The notes beneath the pieces were generated by a model. That model was given only the letters and a program-made list of their open reading frames with translations, did not search any database and was not told the origin of the DNA. The position numbers and the translations under genes were made by a program. Shown one piece after another: positions 7,630-17,332 of a DNA stretch of 36,205 nt; position 1 is the stretch's first letter, and the number at the start of each line of letters is the position of its first letter. Source of the DNA: Alphaproteobacteria bacterium (GTDB lineage: Bacteria > Pseudomonadota > Alphaproteobacteria > Rhodobacterales > Rhodobacteraceae); the NCBI GenBank assembly GCA_016869835.1, contig VGDH01000015.1, forward strand, positions 1 to 36,205. The letters run 5' to 3'.

Positions 7630-8568
7630 ATGACCGCCCCCGCCATCCTGCCCGAGCGCGGCCTTGCCGATCGGTTGACCGCCTTTTTCTGGCGCCATCC
7701 AAAGACCTTTCTGGCCTTGCTCCTGACCCCGCCGCTTCTTTGGCTGGGCGTGGTCTATCTTGGCTCGCTTTTCACGCTTTTGTTGCAAAGCTTCTACTCG
7801 ATTGACGAGTTTTCGGGCATGGTCAAACCCGAATTCACCCTGAAAACCTATGCCGAGCTTTTGCGGCCGTCGAATTTCGACGTGATCCTGCGCACGCTTC
7901 TGATGTCGGCGGCGGTGACGCTGGGCTGCGCGGTGCTGGCCTTTCCCATCGCCTATTACGCCGCCCGCTTTGCCAGGGGGCGCTGGAAGGCGGTCTTCTA
8001 CCTTGGCATCATGCTGCCCCTGTGGTCGTCCTATCTGGTCAAGGTCTATGCCTGGAAGCTGATCCTCGCCAAAGAGGGCATCATCACCTGGGCCAGCGAG
8101 GCCACCCACACCACCGCCATCCTGAACGCGGTGCTGGCGCTGCCGGTGATCGGCGGCAATTCCCTGTCAACCAGCTACATCGGCATGTTCCTCGTGTTTG
8201 TCTATGTCTGGATCCCCTACATGATCCTGCCGATGCAGGCGGCGCTGGAACGCGTGCCGACCTCGATGCTCGAGGCCTCGCAAGACCTTGGCGCCAGCCG
8301 GTCGCAAACCTTTCGCACGGTGATCCTGCCGCTGGCGCTGCCCGGCGTGATCGCCGGGTCGATCTTCACCTTCTCCTTGACGATGGGCGATTACATCATT
8401 CCCCAGATCGTCGGGAACTCGGCCAATTTCATCGGCATGGCGGTCTATCAGCTGCAAGGCACCGCCGGGAACATCCCCCTCGCGGCCGCCTTTTCCATGG
8501 TCCCCATCGTCATCATGCTGATCTATCTCAGCCTTGCCAAACGCGCGGGGGCCTTCGATGCCCTCTGA
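7630..8568 (+). CDS. ydcU: ABC transporter permease, YdcU/PotB type
   Basis: This 312-residue inner-membrane protein has six hydrophobic segments and a cytoplasmic EAA loop ([20 protein letters not shown] followed by LALPGV, about residues 215-240), where the ATPase docks. Upstream, a charged N-terminus and the [19 protein letters not shown] first helix are usual for PotB relatives. ATG 7630 was chosen for the AAAGGGGGC site just before it; the frame is open upstream across the repeat but has no ribosome site there. The gene overlaps ydcV by 11 bases. It forms half of the membrane channel for the polyamine-type importer. Confidence 0.94.
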   Translation: MTAPAILPERGLADRLTAFFWRHPKTFLALLLTPPLLWLGVVYLGSLFTLLLQSFYSIDEFSGMVKPEFTLKTYAELLRPSNFDVILRTLLMSAAVTLGCAVLAFPIAYYAARFARGRWKAVFYLGIMLPLWSSYLVKVYAWKLILAKEGIITWASEATHTTAILNAVLALPVIGGNSLSTSYIGMFLVFVYVWIPYMILPMQAALERVPTSMLEASQDLGASRSQTFRTVILPLALPGVIAGSIFTFSLTMGDYIIPQIVGNSANFIGMAVYQLQGTAGNIPLAAAFSMVPIVIMLIYLSLAKRAGAFDAL

Positions 8569-9364
8569 ACGCGCCTCCCTTGGCCTGAAGATCGCCGCCA
8601 TCGGCGGGCTCTTGTTCCTGCATCTGCCGATCCTCCTGATCTTTCTTTACGCCTTCACGACCGAGGAACGCACCTATGCCTTCCCGCCCCCTGGCCTGAC
8701 GACGGAATGGTTCGGCGTGGCCTGGAGGCGGCCCGACATCTGGGAGGCGCTCTGGCTCTCGCTCAAGGTGGCCAGCGTGGCCACGCTCTTGGCGATGATC
8801 CTCGGCACGCTAGTTTCAGCCGCCATGTCGCGCACCAGCTTCTTTGGCCGCGAGCAGATCAGCCTGCTCATCATCCTGCCGATCGCGCTGCCGGGTGTCA
8901 TCACCGGCATCAGCCTGCGCTCGGCCTTCGGGGTGATGGACATCCCCTTCAGCACCTGGACCATCATTCTGGGCCACGCGACCTTTTGCATCGTCATCGT
9001 CTACAACAACGCCGTTGCGCGGTTCCGGCGCCTGTCGGTGGGGGTGCTCGAGGCCAGCGCCGATCTGGGGGCCAATGCCTTTCAGACCTTCTGGCATGTG
9101 CTGTTGCCCAATCTCGGCACCGCGCTTCTGGCGGGCGGGATGCTGGCCTTTGCCCTGTCCTTCGACGAGGTGATCGTCACCACCTTCACCGCGGGCCAAC
9201 AGGCCACGCTGCCAATCTGGATGCTGGAAGAACTGATCCGCCCCCGCCAGCGCCCTGTCACCAATGTCGTCGCCATGATCGTATTCGCTGCAACCTTCCT
9301 TCCCATCCTGGCCGCCTACTATCTCACCCGCACCGGGTCCGAGACGGCAGGCGCAGGCAAATGA
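8558..9364 (+). CDS. ydcV: ABC transporter permease, YdcV/PotC type
   Basis: This 268-residue protein has six predicted membrane helices and the EAA loop [20 protein letters not shown] (about residues 165-185), and pairs with YdcU to form the import channel. The [10 protein letters not shown] and [11 protein letters not shown] segments are typical of PotC relatives. ATG 8558 lies inside the end of ydcU, the usual coupled arrangement, and the next gene has an ATG overlapping this stop. Length and order again match ydcSTUV. Confidence 0.94.
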   Translation: MPSERASLGLKIAAIGGLLFLHLPILLIFLYAFTTEERTYAFPPPGLTTEWFGVAWRRPDIWEALWLSLKVASVATLLAMILGTLVSAAMSRTSFFGREQISLLIILPIALPGVITGISLRSAFGVMDIPFSTWTIILGHATFCIVIVYNNAVARFRRLSVGVLEASADLGANAFQTFWHVLLPNLGTALLAGGMLAFALSFDEVIVTTFTAGQQATLPIWMLEELIRPRQRPVTNVVAMIVFAATFLPILAAYYLTRTGSETAGAGK

Positions 9365-9375
9365 AAGGCCCCCAG

Positions 9376-10806
9376 ATGACCATCCAGACCCAGCTTTTGA
9401 TCGGCAATTCCTTTGAACATGGCCAAGAGGCCAAAGAGCCGATCCTGAACCCGCGCACGGGCGCGCTTATCCTTGACGTGCCCGAGGCATCGACCGCCCA
9501 GGTTGACCGCGCCGTGGCCGCCGCCCGCAAGGCTTTTGACGGCTGGAGCCGCACCACCCCCGGCGAACGGTCTGCCGCGCTTTTGCGCATAGCCGACCGC
9601 ATCGAGGCCGAAGCCGAAGCCTTTGCCGCGCTTGAGGCGCTGAACTGCGGCAAGCCGATCAATGCCGCGCGGGGCGATGAACTTCCGGCCATTGTCGATT
9701 GCTACCGCTTTTTCGCAGGCGCCGTGCGCTGCCAGCAGGGCGCGGTGGCCGGGGAGTATCTGTCAGGTCATACCAGCATGATCCGCCGCGACCCGATCGG
9801 CGTCGTGGCCTCGATCGCGCCGTGGAACTACCCCTTGATGATGATGGCCTGGAAGCTTGGCCCGGCGATTGGCGGCGGCAATACGGTTGTGTTCAAGCCC
9901 AGCGAACAGACCCCGCTGACCGCGCTCAAGATGGCGCATATCCTGGCCGAGGAACTGCCCGTAGGCGTGGTGAACGTGTTGGCAGGCCGGGGCCAGACGG
10001 TGGGAAGCTACCTCATCAACCATCCCGGCGTCGACATGATCAGCCTGACCGGCGATGTGGCCACCGGCAAGAAAATGCTGGATGCGGCCGCCAAGACCGT
10101 CAAGCGCACCCATCTGGAACTGGGCGGCAAGGCCCCGGTTCTGGTGTTCGACGATGCCGATATCCCGGCGGTCGTTGAAGGTCTGCGCGCCTTTTCCTTC
10201 TACAACGCCGGACAGGATTGCACGGCGGCCTGCCGGGTCTATGCCGGCAAGAAGGTGTATGAAAACCTGGTCGCCGATCTGACCTCGGCCGCCGCCTCGA
10301 TCACCCTTGGCGCCGAGGATGACACGACAAACGAAATCGGCCCGCTCATCTCGCAGCGCCAGCGCGACCGGGTGGCAAGCTTTGTGAACCGCGCGCGTGA
10401 GGTGAACCATATTGAGGTGACCACCGGCGGTGCAGCGATGGATCAGGGTTTTTACTACAAGCCCACGGTGATTGCAGGCGCGCTGCAAACCGATGAAATC
10501 GTCCAGCGCGAGGTGTTTGGCCCGGTGGTGTCAGTCACGCCGTTTTCCGATGTGGATCAGGCGGTGGATTGGGCCAATGACAGCGACTATGGGCTGGCAA
10601 GCTCGGTCTGGACGCGGGATGTGGGCCGCGCCATGGCCACTGCCGCACGGCTGCGCTATGGCTGCACCTGGATCAACACGCATTTCATGCTGACCAATGA
10701 AATGCCCCATGGCGGGTTGAAGCAATCGGGCTATGGCAAGGACATGTCGGCCTATGCACTGGAAGACTACACCGTGGTGCGCCATATCATGGTGAAACAC
10801 GGCTGA
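9376..10806 (+). CDS. patD: Gamma-aminobutyraldehyde dehydrogenase (aldehyde dehydrogenase family)
   Basis: This cytoplasmic NAD-dependent enzyme of 476 residues oxidises 4-aminobutanal, formed from putrescine by a transaminase, to 4-aminobutyrate. The cofactor-binding segment is [20 protein letters not shown], general base Glu248 lies in LELGGKAP and the nucleophile Cys282 in [17 protein letters not shown], a local sequence very like Escherichia coli PatD. Start 9376 has GAAAGG seven bases upstream; ATG 9361, which overlaps the ydcV stop as ATGA, would add five residues and is also possible. Its place after ydcSTUV links uptake to breakdown. No putrescine transaminase gene is seen nearby, so the pathway must be completed elsewhere. 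Confidence 0.93.
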   Translation: MTIQTQLLIGNSFEHGQEAKEPILNPRTGALILDVPEASTAQVDRAVAAARKAFDGWSRTTPGERSAALLRIADRIEAEAEAFAALEALNCGKPINAARGDELPAIVDCYRFFAGAVRCQQGAVAGEYLSGHTSMIRRDPIGVVASIAPWNYPLMMMAWKLGPAIGGGNTVVFKPSEQTPLTALKMAHILAEELPVGVVNVLAGRGQTVGSYLINHPGVDMISLTGDVATGKKMLDAAAKTVKRTHLELGGKAPVLVFDDADIPAVVEGLRAFSFYNAGQDCTAACRVYAGKKVYENLVADLTSAAASITLGAEDDTTNEIGPLISQRQRDRVASFVNRAREVNHIEVTTGGAAMDQGFYYKPTVIAGALQTDEIVQREVFGPVVSVTPFSDVDQAVDWANDSDYGLASSVWTRDVGRAMATAARLRYGCTWINTHFMLTNEMPHGGLKQSGYGKDMSAYALEDYTVVRHIMVKHG

Positions 10807-10853
10807 CCTTCTCGGACCACTCCTCGGGCGAAGCAGTCGATAAAGAGCCGTGG

Positions 10854-12011
10854 TCAGGCCGCCGCCGCGCGTCCAGCCCAGGCGCCGGTGGCCAGACAGG
10901 CGGTCAGAAGATAGCCGCCTGTCGGCGCCTCCCAGTCCAGCATCTCGCCCGCGACAAAGACACCGGGCAGGGCCTTCAACTCCAGCCCCTCGGTGACGGC
11001 CTCCCAGGCCACACCGCCGGCGACCGAGATTGCCTCATCCAGCGGGCGCGGCGGGCCAAGCCGGGCAGGCACCGCCTTTATGGCGGCGGCCAGATCCATC
11101 TCGCGACCCCATTCCAGCACCAGCGCCGCCACCGCCGGGGCAAGACCCAGCTTGCGCAGGCGGTTGGCGCGGCTGTCGCCGGGCTTCATCCGGTCCAGCC
11201 GGGCCGCAATCTCGGCCAAGGCCAGATCCGGCATCAGATCCAGCACCAGCCCCGCCCCCTGCCGCAGCGCGCGGCTAACAGCATAGATCCCCCCGCCCTC
11301 GACCCCGCGGGCGGAAATTACGAACTCCCCCCGCGTGCGGCTTGGCCCGACGATCAGCGCCGCCCCCTTGATCGCCTGCCCGTAATGCCGCGCCATATGG
11401 GCCGACCAATTCACCGCAAAACCCATATTGGCCGGCTGCCAAGGGGTAATCTTCACCCCCTTCTCGGCCAACCACGGCACCCAAGCCGCATCCGACCCCA
11501 GCCGCGCCCAACTCGCCCCGCCCAGCGCCAGCACGGTGACCGCCGGGCGCAGCACCTGCCGCCCCTCGGGCGTGTCAAAGACAAACGCCTCGCCCTCAAA
11601 CCCCACCCAGCGCCATCGGCTGCGCAGATTAACCCCCAAGCCGGACAGCCGCGCCAGCCAGGCCCGCATCAGGGGCGAGCCTTTCATCGCCACCGGAAAG
11701 ACCCGGCCCGATGACCCGGTGAACACCTCTTGCCCAAGGCCCCGACAAAATGCCTTCACCTCCTCGGACCCGAACCGCTCCAGCATCGGGCGCAGCCGGT
11801 CGGGGCAGTCATAGGCGGCCAGAAAGGCGGTGGCGGGCGCATCCTTGGTGATGTTCAACCCCGACTTCCCCGCCATAAGGAACTTCCGCGCGGGCGAGGG
11901 CTTGGCCTCTGCAACCACAACCTGCCACCCGGCACGGGCCAGCTCTTCGGCCGCCATCAGCCCCGCCGGGCCCGCGCCGATGACCAGCGCATCAGGGTGC
12001 AGATCAGCCAA
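10854..12011 (-). CDS. NAD(P)/FAD-dependent flavoprotein (TIGR03862/HI0933-like)
   Basis: This 385-residue protein begins with a Rossmann FAD-binding motif (VIGAGPAGLMAAEELARAG, residues 10-28) followed by the KFLMAGKSGLNITKD block typical of the BaiN/HI0933-like flavoproteins, and closes with a second FAD contact, GVFVAGEMLDWEAPTGGYLL. An internal insert domain of about 200 residues separates them. The TIGR03862 subgroup is common in alphaproteobacteria and has no established reaction. Its start overlaps the end of the mscS-type gene by eight bases, so it is the second gene of a two-gene operon. Confidence 0.9.
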   Translation of the reverse strand: MADLHPDALVIGAGPAGLMAAEELARAGWQVVVAEAKPSPARKFLMAGKSGLNITKDAPATAFLAAYDCPDRLRPMLERFGSEEVKAFCRGLGQEVFTGSSGRVFPVAMKGSPLMRAWLARLSGLGVNLRSRWRWVGFEGEAFVFDTPEGRQVLRPAVTVLALGGASWARLGSDAAWVPWLAEKGVKITPWQPANMGFAVNWSAHMARHYGQAIKGAALIVGPSRTRGEFVISARGVEGGGIYAVSRALRQGAGLVLDLMPDLALAEIAARLDRMKPGDSRANRLRKLGLAPAVAALVLEWGREMDLAAAIKAVPARLGPPRPLDEAISVAGGVAWEAVTEGLELKALPGVFVAGEMLDWEAPTGGYLLTACLATGAWAGRAAAA

Positions 12012-13314
12012 GCGAACCGCCCTTCACCTCAATCACCCGATGCGGATAAGGCATCTCGATCCCCGCCGCCTTCAGCGCGTTCCAAATGGCGAAATTCACC
12101 CGGCGGGCATATTTGTTCTTGCCGTCATCAATGCCCGCCACCCAGTATTCCAACGCAAAATCGACGCTCGACTCGCCAAAGCCGCGCAACTCGCAATCGG
12201 GGCCATCGGGCGATTTCAGCACGAACGGCAGGGCCGCAACGGCGGTTTCGATGATCTCGGGCACGCGGTTGATGTCCGTGTCATAACTCACCGAAAACGG
12301 CGCCTCATAGCGGTTGGCGCTGCCTTGATCGGGATAGTTCACCACCCGCGTCGTGATGAAATGATCGTTCGGCACCACAATCCACTTGCCGTCAAACGTC
12401 TCCAGAATACAGGCCCGGGCCGTCATCCTCACGATGGTGCCCTTCTCGCCGCCATCCAGTTCCACATAATCGCCCACCGTGGTCTGGCCTTCGATCAACA
12501 AGATCACGCCAGACACGAAATTCGCCGCAATCTGCTGCAGGCCAAGCCCGATGCCCACGCCCAGCGCACCGCCCAGAACCGCCACCGCCGTCAGATCAAT
12601 GCCCATGATCGACAGCAAAAGCAGGAAGGCTGCGCCAAAGACCATGACCTCAACCGCCTTCACGGCCAGTTCGCGGGTGGCCGGGCGCAGCTCTTCCTGG
12701 GCCTTGATGTAGCTGGCACTTTGCCGGTTTGACCAAGACCCCAGCCAGAACAGCACCGCCCCGGCAATCACCCCCCGGATCAGCGCCAGCACCGAAAACC
12801 GGATGTTGCCCAGCGCGATCACGGTTTCATCCAACCGCTGCGCGATGTCATCCAGCACACCCAGCAGATAAAGCGCGGCGACCGGGATCAGCACATATTT
12901 CCCCAAAAGCCGCAGGAAACTGTTGGTCAGCACCTCGCGCACTAGGATGCGGGCGGCCAGGAAGATGACCAGCCGCTTGCCAAAGGCAATCACCTCGCCC
13001 GAACCGAAGGTGGCGCGCGTCACCTCCTCGGCAAGGGCCGTCAGGCCAAAGGCGATCAGGGGCATCATCAGCGGCACAAAGCGCAGGGCAAACCGGCGGG
13101 CATTGGCGACAGGGCCGGTCTTGTCGAGCGGGTCAAGATAGTGACGCAGGACCGGGCCAAGGCGGCGGCTGGCCAGCGCGGCCCCGATCAGAGCAAGGGC
13201 CAGAAGACCGAACTGCGACCAAGCGGCCGGCGACGAAAGCCAGCCCAGCACGGTCTCGGCCGCCTGTTGCGCCCAAGCTGCCAGCGTGGCGGCAAAATCC
13301 CCCTGCCCGTCCAT
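12004..13314 (-). CDS. MscS-family mechanosensitive ion channel
   Basis: The protein is 436 residues. It has several N-terminal membrane helices, a pore-lining helix rich in Gly and Ala (VAVLGGALGVGIGLGLQQIAANF, about residues 248-270), then the soluble beta domain (TTVGDYVELDGGEKGTIVRM, then VPNDHFITTRVVNY), and a C-terminal alpha/beta region with a conserved GFGESSVDF strand. These are the features of small-conductance mechanosensitive channels, which release solutes on osmotic down-shock; the long N-terminus indicates a larger subfamily than Escherichia coli MscS. It is transcribed with the downstream flavoprotein and divergently from the HNH protein. Confidence 0.92.
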   Translation of the reverse strand: MDGQGDFAATLAAWAQQAAETVLGWLSSPAAWSQFGLLALALIGAALASRRLGPVLRHYLDPLDKTGPVANARRFALRFVPLMMPLIAFGLTALAEEVTRATFGSGEVIAFGKRLVIFLAARILVREVLTNSFLRLLGKYVLIPVAALYLLGVLDDIAQRLDETVIALGNIRFSVLALIRGVIAGAVLFWLGSWSNRQSASYIKAQEELRPATRELAVKAVEVMVFGAAFLLLLSIMGIDLTAVAVLGGALGVGIGLGLQQIAANFVSGVILLIEGQTTVGDYVELDGGEKGTIVRMTARACILETFDGKWIVVPNDHFITTRVVNYPDQGSANRYEAPFSVSYDTDINRVPEIIETAVAALPFVLKSPDGPDCELRGFGESSVDFALEYWVAGIDDGKNKYARRVNFAIWNALKAAGIEMPYPHRVIEVKGGSLG

Positions 13315-13395
13315 GATCTGCCTTCCCTACCGTTACACGCTTGCCAAAGGTCTGACGAAGCCCATCCTGTGCCACCACAAGACTGTGGAGACAAG

Positions 13396-13722
13396 ATGAC
13401 CTCTGGCGCAACACCTTCCGAAGGGCGGCAAGATCCGACCTGCCCGCTTTGCCTGCGCCCCATCCCCCCCGATGTGCCACAAAGCCTGCACCATCTGGTG
13501 CCCCGGCTGAAAGGCGGCAAAGGCGGGCCGGTGGTGCTGGTGCATCACATCTGCCACAAGGAAATCCACGCACGCTTTAGCGAAACCGAACTCGCCCGCA
13601 GCTTTCACAGCGTCGAGGCCCTGCGTGCGTCCGATCGGCTGCGGCCGTTTCTCGATTGGGTGGCCAAACGTCCACCCAGCTTTCTCAGCCGGGTGCCGGG
13701 CGGGCCGCGCAGGCGTGGGTAA
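13396..13722 (+). CDS. Small HNH-nuclease-like protein
   Basis: This 108-residue protein has a CPLC zinc-ribbon half near residues 16-19, then the HHLVPRLKGG segment (HH-P pattern of the HNH beta-beta-alpha metal fold) and the second half LVHHICHKEIHARF, which supplies Cys and His ligands. The stand-alone HNH layout fits small DNA-nicking nucleases or related zinc proteins of unknown substrate. ATG 13396 follows GGAG at six bases. A short dyad (CCACA 13375-13379, TGTGG 13384-13388) overlaps that site. No methylase or phage gene lies nearby, so a restriction or mobile role is not supported. Confidence 0.8.
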   Translation: MTSGATPSEGRQDPTCPLCLRPIPPDVPQSLHHLVPRLKGGKGGPVVLVHHICHKEIHARFSETELARSFHSVEALRASDRLRPFLDWVAKRPPSFLSRVPGGPRRRG

Positions 13723-13761
13723 GCTGGCCGCCGCCTTTGTGGAAAGAGACCGGGGGGCCGC

Positions 13762-14280
13762 CTAGCCCATAAGCCGCACCACCAGAACCTGCCCGTCAAC
13801 CCGCGCCGTATCTGCGGTCAGGATCAGATCCTGCGATTCCATGGCGCGGTCATTCAAGGTTGACGGAGCAAGCGCATAGATGGCCAAAAGCCCACCCGGC
13901 GACAGCTGCGCCCGGCCCGTCATGACCGCCACTTCGGGGCGAGGCAGGGCGCGGGCTGTCATGACGTTGAAATCGTCCGAGGGCGCAGAGACGCCTTCGG
14001 CCCGCAGGGCCAGATCGCCGGGAAAGGTCACCGGCATCAGTGGGCGGGCGGCAAGGTGCAGCCCCTCGCCCACCAGATCAAAGCCCGGTCCGGTCAACAC
14101 GGTCAGGTTCCGCTCGATCCCCGGAAACAGCGAGAAATCGCCGTTCTCCACCACCGAGGCGCGCGAAAGCCGCCACTTGAGCCGGCCACCCTCCTCGACC
14201 CGCAGCATTTCAACCGTGCGGCCCTTGCCGTTGGCCCAGGCCATGGTGGTGTAGTCGGCATGCGTCAGGTGGCGCATCAT
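13762..14280 (-). CDS. HutD/Ves family protein
   Basis: This 172-residue protein matches the HutD/Ves cupin-like family: an early NGKGRTVEMLR stretch (W-x-N-G-G-G-type), KWRLSRASVVENGDFSLFPGIERNLTVLTG (the S-x-A-x-V pattern leading into FSxFPGIxR, residues about 35-64), and FNVMTARALP near 104-113. Family members often accompany histidine-utilisation genes but no hut gene is present here; the biochemical role of HutD is unsettled. The start ATG overlaps the rmuC stop, so it is the last gene of the mutL-rmuC unit. Confidence 0.88.
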   Translation of the reverse strand: MMRHLTHADYTTMAWANGKGRTVEMLRVEEGGRLKWRLSRASVVENGDFSLFPGIERNLTVLTGPGFDLVGEGLHLAARPLMPVTFPGDLALRAEGVSAPSDDFNVMTARALPRPEVAVMTGRAQLSPGGLLAIYALAPSTLNDRAMESQDLILTADTARVDGQVLVVRLMG

Positions 14281-15437
14281 TCGGCCGCCCTTGGCCCCAA
14301 AAGCGGCGAGGGATCGGCCGGGTTGATCTCTTCGAAATCGAAATTGTCCAGCCGTGCGGCGCGTTTGCCCGCACGCTCGGCGGCGGTGGAAATGCCGTCC
14401 AGGTCCTGACGGGCCTGGTTGAAATGGGTGTTCAGCTTGTCCACCCGCTCGGAGATGATCTCGACATCGCGGTGAAGCTGGCGCAGCGCGGTCCGAATGG
14501 CGCCAGCCTGTTCGCGCATCCGGGCGTCTTTCAGCACGGCGCGCATGGTGTTCAGCGTGGCCATGCAGGTGGTGGGCGACACGATCCAGACCCGGGCGGC
14601 AAAGCCATCGCGCACCACCTCGGGGAAATTGGCGTGCAACTCGGCATAGACCGCCTCGGAGGGCAGGAACATCAGCGCCCCATCGGCGGTTTCGCCCTCA
14701 AGGATATACTTTTCCGAAATCGCCTTGACATGCGCGCGGACGGCCCCGCGCAGCAGGCTCTGCGCCTCTTGCACCGCGCGGGGGGTATCGGCGCGGCGCA
14801 GCGCCTCATAAGCCTCAAGCGGGAATTTTGCGTCAATGACGATGGGGCCGGGCGGATTGGGCAGGTGGATCAGGCAATCGGCCCGCTTGCCGTTCGAAAG
14901 CGTGGCCTGCATCGTATAGGCGTCCGCTGGCAGGGCCTTTTGCACAATGTCATTCAGCTGAATCTCGCCAAAGGCCCCGCGCGCCTGTTTGTTGGCAAGA
15001 ATGTCTTGCAGGTTCAACACGTTGCCGGAAAGCTTCTCGATATTGGCCTGCGCCTTGTCGATGGTTTCCAGCCGCTGCTGCAATTCGCCCAAGGAGCGCG
15101 CGGTGCGGGTGGCGGTGCCTTGCAGGCTTTCGCCCATCTGGCGGGTCACCTCGGCCAGACGCTGTTCCATCACCTGCAGCATGGCGGTCTGGCTGACGGC
15201 CTGATTTTCCGACACATGATGCAACCCGCCCGCAAGCCGTTCCTGACCGTCGGACAAGGACTGCACGCGTTGCGACATCCAGGCCATCTCGCGCATCAGG
15301 GGTTCAGCCGCCTTTGCCGATTTCCCCGCTGATCGCAGCGTCAAGAGAAGAAGGCCGACGAGCAGCGCAAGAAGCCCCCCGACGACCAGCGCTTCGGGGG
15401 AATTCCAGGCGTAGCTTTGGCCGAAAAGGGTAATCAT
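14277..15437 (-). CDS. rmuC: DNA recombination protein RmuC homolog
   Basis: This 386-residue protein has one N-terminal membrane helix (about 16-36), a long coiled-coil region (about 45-150) and the conserved RmuC core (NKQARGAFGEIQLNDIV, then IVIDAKFPLEAYEAL and MFLPSEAVYAEL). RmuC limits rearrangements at inverted repeats in Escherichia coli; its core resembles nuclease folds. ATG 15437 overlaps the mutL stop as ATGA and fixes the start. Adjacency to mutL makes a DNA-maintenance pair and suggests coupled translation. Confidence 0.93.
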   Translation of the reverse strand: MITLFGQSYAWNSPEALVVGGLLALLVGLLLLTLRSAGKSAKAAEPLMREMAWMSQRVQSLSDGQERLAGGLHHVSENQAVSQTAMLQVMEQRLAEVTRQMGESLQGTATRTARSLGELQQRLETIDKAQANIEKLSGNVLNLQDILANKQARGAFGEIQLNDIVQKALPADAYTMQATLSNGKRADCLIHLPNPPGPIVIDAKFPLEAYEALRRADTPRAVQEAQSLLRGAVRAHVKAISEKYILEGETADGALMFLPSEAVYAELHANFPEVVRDGFAARVWIVSPTTCMATLNTMRAVLKDARMREQAGAIRTALRQLHRDVEIISERVDKLNTHFNQARQDLDGISTAAERAGKRAARLDNFDFEEINPADPSPLLGPRAAE

Positions 15438-17284
15438 CGCCGCCCAAACAACCGTTCGATATCGTGAAGCTGCAATTCCACATAGGTCGGCCGCCCGTGG
15501 TTGCACTGTCCCGAATGGGGCGTTGCCTCCATCTCGCGCAGAAGGGCGTTCATCTCATCCGGGCGCAAGGCCCGGCCCGAACGGACCGAGCCATGGCAGG
15601 CCATGCGGGAGAGGATCGCCTCGATCCGGGTTTGCAGGCTATCGCTGCGGCCCATGTCGGACACTTCGTCCAGCACATCGCGAATAAGGGCGGCGGCCGA
15701 CACGGTGCCAAGGATCGCCGGGGTTTCGCGCACCGCCACGGCACTGCCGCCAAAGGGCTCAATCGTCAGACCAAGGGCGGCCAGATCGGCGGCATGGGAC
15801 AAAAGCAAGGCGGCATCCGAAGACGACAGGTCGACAATTTCAGGGATCAACAGCGCCTGCGCGGTGATGCCGGTTTCGGCCATCTGGCGTTTCAGCCGTT
15901 CGTAAACCAGCCGTTCATGTGCTGCATGCTGATCGACAATCACCATGCCCTTGGCGGTTTGCGCCACGATGTAATTGCCATGGAGTTGCGCCTTGGCCGC
16001 GCCCAGGGGGTATGCCTCTTCGTCGGGCGCTGCCCGCTCATCGGCAGGGTCGAACCTTGCCATGGGGGCCTCGGCGAAACCTGTCGGCGCTTGCCATGTG
16101 GCGGCGCGGGCAAAGGTCGTCTGGCTGGGCCGATCCATCTGATAGATGCGCGGTGCCGGGGCCGGGCTTTCGGGGCGCATCGCGGCAAGCGTGGCATCGG
16201 CGACAGTGGTCGAGGCGCGGTGGCCCGCGCTGGACAGGGCCGTTCGCAGGCCGGTGATGATCAGGCTGCGCGCCGCTTCGGGTTCGCGAAACCGCACCTC
16301 GGATTTGGTGGGGTGGACGTTCACATCCACCCGTTCGGGATCGCAGATCAGGTTCAAAACGGCTGCCGGATGACGGTCGCGACTTAGAAAATCGAAATAG
16401 GCCACCCGCAGCGCGCCCAAAAGCAGGCGGTCGGTAACGGGGCGGCCGTTGACAAACACGAATTGCTGCACGCTTGACCCGCGCGAATAGGTCGGCAGGG
16501 CCGCATAGCCGGTCAGGTGCAGCCCGTCGCGTTCAATGTCGATCTTCAAGGCATTGGCGGTGAACTCGGCCCCAAGGATGCCGGTCAGGCGGCCATGCAG
16601 CGCGTCGAAAAAGTTGCCCGTTTGGGCATCGGCGCGGAAGATCTGGCGGGGGGCCTCGCCCTCGGCCAGTTCGGTCAGGCTAAAGCCGACCAAGGGTTCG
16701 GCCATGGCCAGACGGCGCACCACCTCGGCAATCGCCTGCGCCTCGGCGCGGTCGGCGCGCAGGAATTTGAGCCGTGCAGGCGTAGCGTAAAACAGGTCGC
16801 GCAGCTCAATGACCGTGCCCTTTTGCGCCGCCGCCGGGCGTGGGGCCGAGAGCCGCCCCCCGGCGACCGTGATCTGCGCACCGTCATTCCCCTCTGCCCG
16901 CGAGGTGATGGTCAGCCACCCCACGGCCCCAAGAGAGGCCAGCGCCTCGCCGCGAAAGCCGAAGGAACGGATGTTGAGAAGGTCCGTCCCGTCGATCTTG
17001 GAGGTCGCGTGCAGCGCCACGGCCAAGGGCAGGTCATCGGCGGTCATGCCGCAGCCGTCATCGGTGACGCGGATCAGCACCTTGCCGCCTGCCGAATACT
17101 CCACCGCAATCCGCCGCGCCCCTGCGTCCAGCGCGTTTTCCACCAGTTCCTTGACCGCCGAGGCCGGGCGTTCCACCACTTCACCCGCCGCGATGCGCTT
17201 GATGGCCGCCTCATCCAGGGGGCGGATCACCGGGGGCCGGGTGGGGCGGTCAGAACCGGATATCTTGGGGTCATGCAGCGTCAT
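15434..17284 (-). CDS. mutL: DNA mismatch repair protein MutL, endonuclease type
   Basis: The 616-residue protein starts with a GHKL ATPase domain (AAGEVVERPASAVKELVENALDAGA, DDGCGM, HATSKI, FGFRGEALASLG) and has the NVHPTK motif of the transducer domain. After a Pro/Ala-rich linker, the C-terminal domain holds DQHAAHERLVYE (451-462), the metal-binding endonuclease motif, together with ACHGSVR and CNHGRPTYVEL. Mismatch nicking is therefore expected to be done by MutL itself, as in bacteria lacking MutH. ATG 17284 is the only sensible start; no strong ribosome site precedes it. It leads the mutL-rmuC-hutD unit, 48 bases after the M16 gene. Confidence 0.96.
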   Translation of the reverse strand: MTLHDPKISGSDRPTRPPVIRPLDEAAIKRIAAGEVVERPASAVKELVENALDAGARRIAVEYSAGGKVLIRVTDDGCGMTADDLPLAVALHATSKIDGTDLLNIRSFGFRGEALASLGAVGWLTITSRAEGNDGAQITVAGGRLSAPRPAAAQKGTVIELRDLFYATPARLKFLRADRAEAQAIAEVVRRLAMAEPLVGFSLTELAEGEAPRQIFRADAQTGNFFDALHGRLTGILGAEFTANALKIDIERDGLHLTGYAALPTYSRGSSVQQFVFVNGRPVTDRLLLGALRVAYFDFLSRDRHPAAVLNLICDPERVDVNVHPTKSEVRFREPEAARSLIITGLRTALSSAGHRASTTVADATLAAMRPESPAPAPRIYQMDRPSQTTFARAATWQAPTGFAEAPMARFDPADERAAPDEEAYPLGAAKAQLHGNYIVAQTAKGMVIVDQHAAHERLVYERLKRQMAETGITAQALLIPEIVDLSSSDAALLLSHAADLAALGLTIEPFGGSAVAVRETPAILGTVSAAALIRDVLDEVSDMGRSDSLQTRIEAILSRMACHGSVRSGRALRPDEMNALLREMEATPHSGQCNHGRPTYVELQLHDIERLFGRR

Positions 17285-17332
17285 ACCCCAAAGGATAGCA
17301 GGAGCGCCGCGACAAGACCACAGATTCGCGGG

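Noticed and set aside
10815-10855. GACCAC/GTGGTC inverted repeat between patD and the flavoprotein gene as a terminator
   Set aside because: Only six bases per arm around a 29-base loop, and the second arm enters the flavoprotein stop region; too weak to call.
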